Shown here: positions 62,645-64,000 of the stretch, piece after piece
Numbering within the stretch: the stretch's first letter is position 1
Layout of the letters: each line of letters starts with the position of its first letter
Origin: G963663315 sp965204925
GTDB taxonomy: Bacteria > Pseudomonadota > Gammaproteobacteria > Arenicellales > Poriferihabitantaceae
Length of the DNA stretch: 64,000 nt
Direction: 5' to 3'
NCBI GenBank assembly: GCA_965204925.1
Contig: OZ242021.1
Span: 1,798,001 to 1,862,000, forward strand
The notes under the pieces: generated by a model
Databases searched by the model: none
The model's input: only the letters and a program-made list of their open reading frames with translations
Told to the model about the DNA's origin: nothing
Made by a program: the position numbers and the translations under genes

Positions 62645-63862
62645 TCAGGCGCGGTTGTTCGCAGAAAAATAATACTCGATCATTTTTCTTGCCAGAAATG
62701 AAGATTTAACATACCACTTTTCCTTGTTGATGCAAAGAACGGAGAATGCGATTTTACGCCCGTCCCGTTCTCCGAAGCCGACAAACCAGTCGTATTTTCC
62801 CTTGGGTTGGTAACCGGTCAACGAGCCGGTCTTGCCGCCGACGGTAACGTCTTTCAATGCGCTTTTGTGCAATCTGCGAAAAGCATTGCGGGCTGATCCG
62901 ACCCTGACTGTCGATTGCATCATTTTCTTGATCTGGTCGGCGCTCGCTTCGCTCATCACCGGCGCAAAAACAGGTTTTTCATTAACGTAAACCGGAATAC
63001 CGTGAGGATCGATCAGCGAGTCCACGATGACCGGCATAACGAGGTTGCCCTTGTTCACGGCTGTCGCCGCGAGCGTTGCTCCATGCAAAACCGACAGGGT
63101 ATTGCGGTCGGTATATCCGGATGCCATTTCAGCGACCTGCCACTGGTCATCGGGGTCCATTTCGATGCGCCCGTTGTCAAACGTAAAATCGGACGCGAAC
63201 TGTCCGTTAAACCCGAGCCGGTAAGCATAATCAAGCATGGTGTCGCCGCCCACGATCAATGCTCCGACCCGGCCGAATATAGTGTTGACCGAAGTTGCGA
63301 ACGCCTGATCGAACGATACGGTTCGGGTCCACTTGTTGTTTTTGTGCCGCAGCACATTTTTCCTGTACAACGATGTGGATTTGCCGTTGTACGGGATTAG
63401 GGTCGAACCGGTCAGCTTGTTTTCGTTGACTGCGGCGATAGCTGTGATGATTTTCGACACCGAGGCCGCGGGAAAGGAATTGACCAGAGACAGGTTGCGA
63501 TGATTCTCTCCTGATCGCGTGGAATCGGTCATCGCAAGAATCCTGCCGGAGTCTGGATCAATGGCGGAGATCACCCCGTAGTCGGGGTTGTATCGGGTCA
63601 GCAGCTTGCGGGCTTTGTCCTGCAACTGCGGGTCCAGGGTATAGGTTACCGTCAACGGAGCGTAAGCTGAAACTTCGGGGATCACGAGTTGCTCGGGGAG
63701 CGTCTCTTTATAAATGAACGGGGTCAAAGCCGCGGCGATCGTTCGCGCCGGTATGTCCGGGTCGCGGCCTGCATCGGTATCATGCGGACCGATGACGGCT
63801 GGCCATGTTGGCGCAAGAGAGAAAATGGCTATCCAGCAGAACAGGGTGAAAACCGGGAACAT
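62645..63862 (-). CDS. penicillin-binding protein transpeptidase-domain protein
   Basis: The 405-residue protein has an N-terminal hydrophobic segment (about 1-25) and a serine transpeptidase domain. Three motifs are clear: the active-site Ser in FPAASVSKIITA (SxxK), ATSVNTIFG (SxN) and GGKTGSLTG (KTG). It opens with TLDPQLQDKARKLL, like the PBP1/PBP2 family. There is no glycosyltransferase domain, so it is a monofunctional class B-like protein with its own substrate unknown. Confidence 0.87.
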   Translation of the reverse strand: MFPVFTLFCWIAIFSLAPTWPAVIGPHDTDAGRDPDIPARTIAAALTPFIYKETLPEQLVIPEVSAYAPLTVTYTLDPQLQDKARKLLTRYNPDYGVISAIDPDSGRILAMTDSTRSGENHRNLSLVNSFPAASVSKIITAIAAVNENKLTGSTLIPYNGKSTSLYRKNVLRHKNNKWTRTVSFDQAFATSVNTIFGRVGALIVGGDTMLDYAYRLGFNGQFASDFTFDNGRIEMDPDDQWQVAEMASGYTDRNTLSVLHGATLAATAVNKGNLVMPVIVDSLIDPHGIPVYVNEKPVFAPVMSEASADQIKKMMQSTVRVGSARNAFRRLHKSALKDVTVGGKTGSLTGYQPKGKYDWFVGFGERDGRKIAFSVLCINKEKWYVKSSFLARKMIEYYFSANNRA

Positions 63863-63868
63863 CGTCAG

Positions 63869-64000
63869 TCAGGAATACTGCTGGAGCAGTGTATCCTTTG
63901 CCAGGTTGATTTGACTGGCAAGGTAGTCCGAGCCTCCCCGGTCAGGATGAATTTTCTGCATCAGCCTGCGGTGGGCATTGATGATCTCCTCCTCGCTTGC
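63869..64000 (-). CDS. DnaJ-domain protein, C-terminal part (cut by window edge)
   Basis: Forty-three codons are visible before the TGA at 63871-63869. The text reads ASEEEIINAHRRLMQKIHPD, then RGGSDYLASQINLAKD. This is a J-domain with HPD loop and helix III near the very C-terminus, as in small membrane-anchored DnaJ-like proteins (DjlA/TIM14 style). The N-terminal part lies beyond the window. Confidence 0.82.
   Translation of the reverse strand, partial: ASEEEIINAHRRLMQKIHPDRGGSDYLASQINLAKDTLLQQYS

Noticed and set aside
1..64000. CRISPR array
   Set aside because: The only regular repeat arrays are the tolA coding repeat and the RTX nonapeptides; neither has unique spacers, and no cas gene is present.

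Overview
The window reads as a contiguous piece of a gammaproteobacterial chromosome, probably from an uncultivated, possibly marine or host-associated lineage. The main reason is the gene order aspS - (RTX gene) - yebC - ruvC - ruvA - ruvB - tolQ - tolR - tolA - tolB - pal - cpoB, together with msbA-lpxK-kdsB, cmoB and ispB. The taxonomic call rests on gene order and protein character only; there is no rRNA here. Most genes are moderately GC-rich and tightly packed, and many start codons overlap the preceding stop (ATGA or GTGA).

Layout. 0.2-1.7 kb: an AAA-ATPase-like/PD-(D/E)XK protein, with a 676-bp duplicate of its 3' end at 46.6-47.3 kb. 1.8-2.8: octaprenyl diphosphate synthase. 2.8-8.6: a thiamine operon on the minus strand (TPP riboswitch, thiC, thiO, thiS, thiG, thiD-thiE fusion). 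8.7: tRNA-Arg(ACG). 9-10: class V aminotransferase. 10.1-18.5: Tol-Pal envelope machinery, RuvCAB resolvasome and YebC; tolA carries a striking 39-bp coding minisatellite. 18.6-25.6: RTX protein, aspS, FmdB zinc ribbon and lipid A genes kdsB-lpxK-msbA. 25.8-27.3: MttB-family methyltransferase.

27.4-36.9 kb is a defence island and the most interesting part. It holds a CBASS operon (patatin phospholipase CapV, CD-NTase, E2-like protein). Divergent to it is a XRE repressor plus ImmA/IrrE protease pair, the arrangement of the CapH/CapP regulators. The protease gene contains an uninterrupted run of 27 G near its 5' end, a candidate phase-variation switch. Next come a DNA adenine methyltransferase with a likely partner endonuclease in AT-rich DNA, a translationally coupled three-gene cassette of uncharacterised proteins (one TIGR04255-like), and a decayed beta-class methyltransferase.

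37-47.3: quinol-type nitric oxide reductase and a 2Fe-2S flavoprotein reductase, mutM, pyrF, lactate-utilisation genes lutABC and a MetF-like reductase. 47.3-52.9: argC, the phosphonoacetaldehyde dehydrogenase/phosphonoacetate hydrolase pair, a PCu(A)C copper chaperone and a MetX-like acyltransferase. 52.9-60.1: a complete propionyl-CoA to succinyl-CoA module (mcm, pccB, pccA, meaB, mce). 60.2-64: cmoB, folA, thyA, a penicillin-binding transpeptidase and the end of a DnaJ-domain gene cut by the window edge.

Intergenic DNA is short. No stretch longer than about 300 bases lacks an assigned gene, RNA or remnant.
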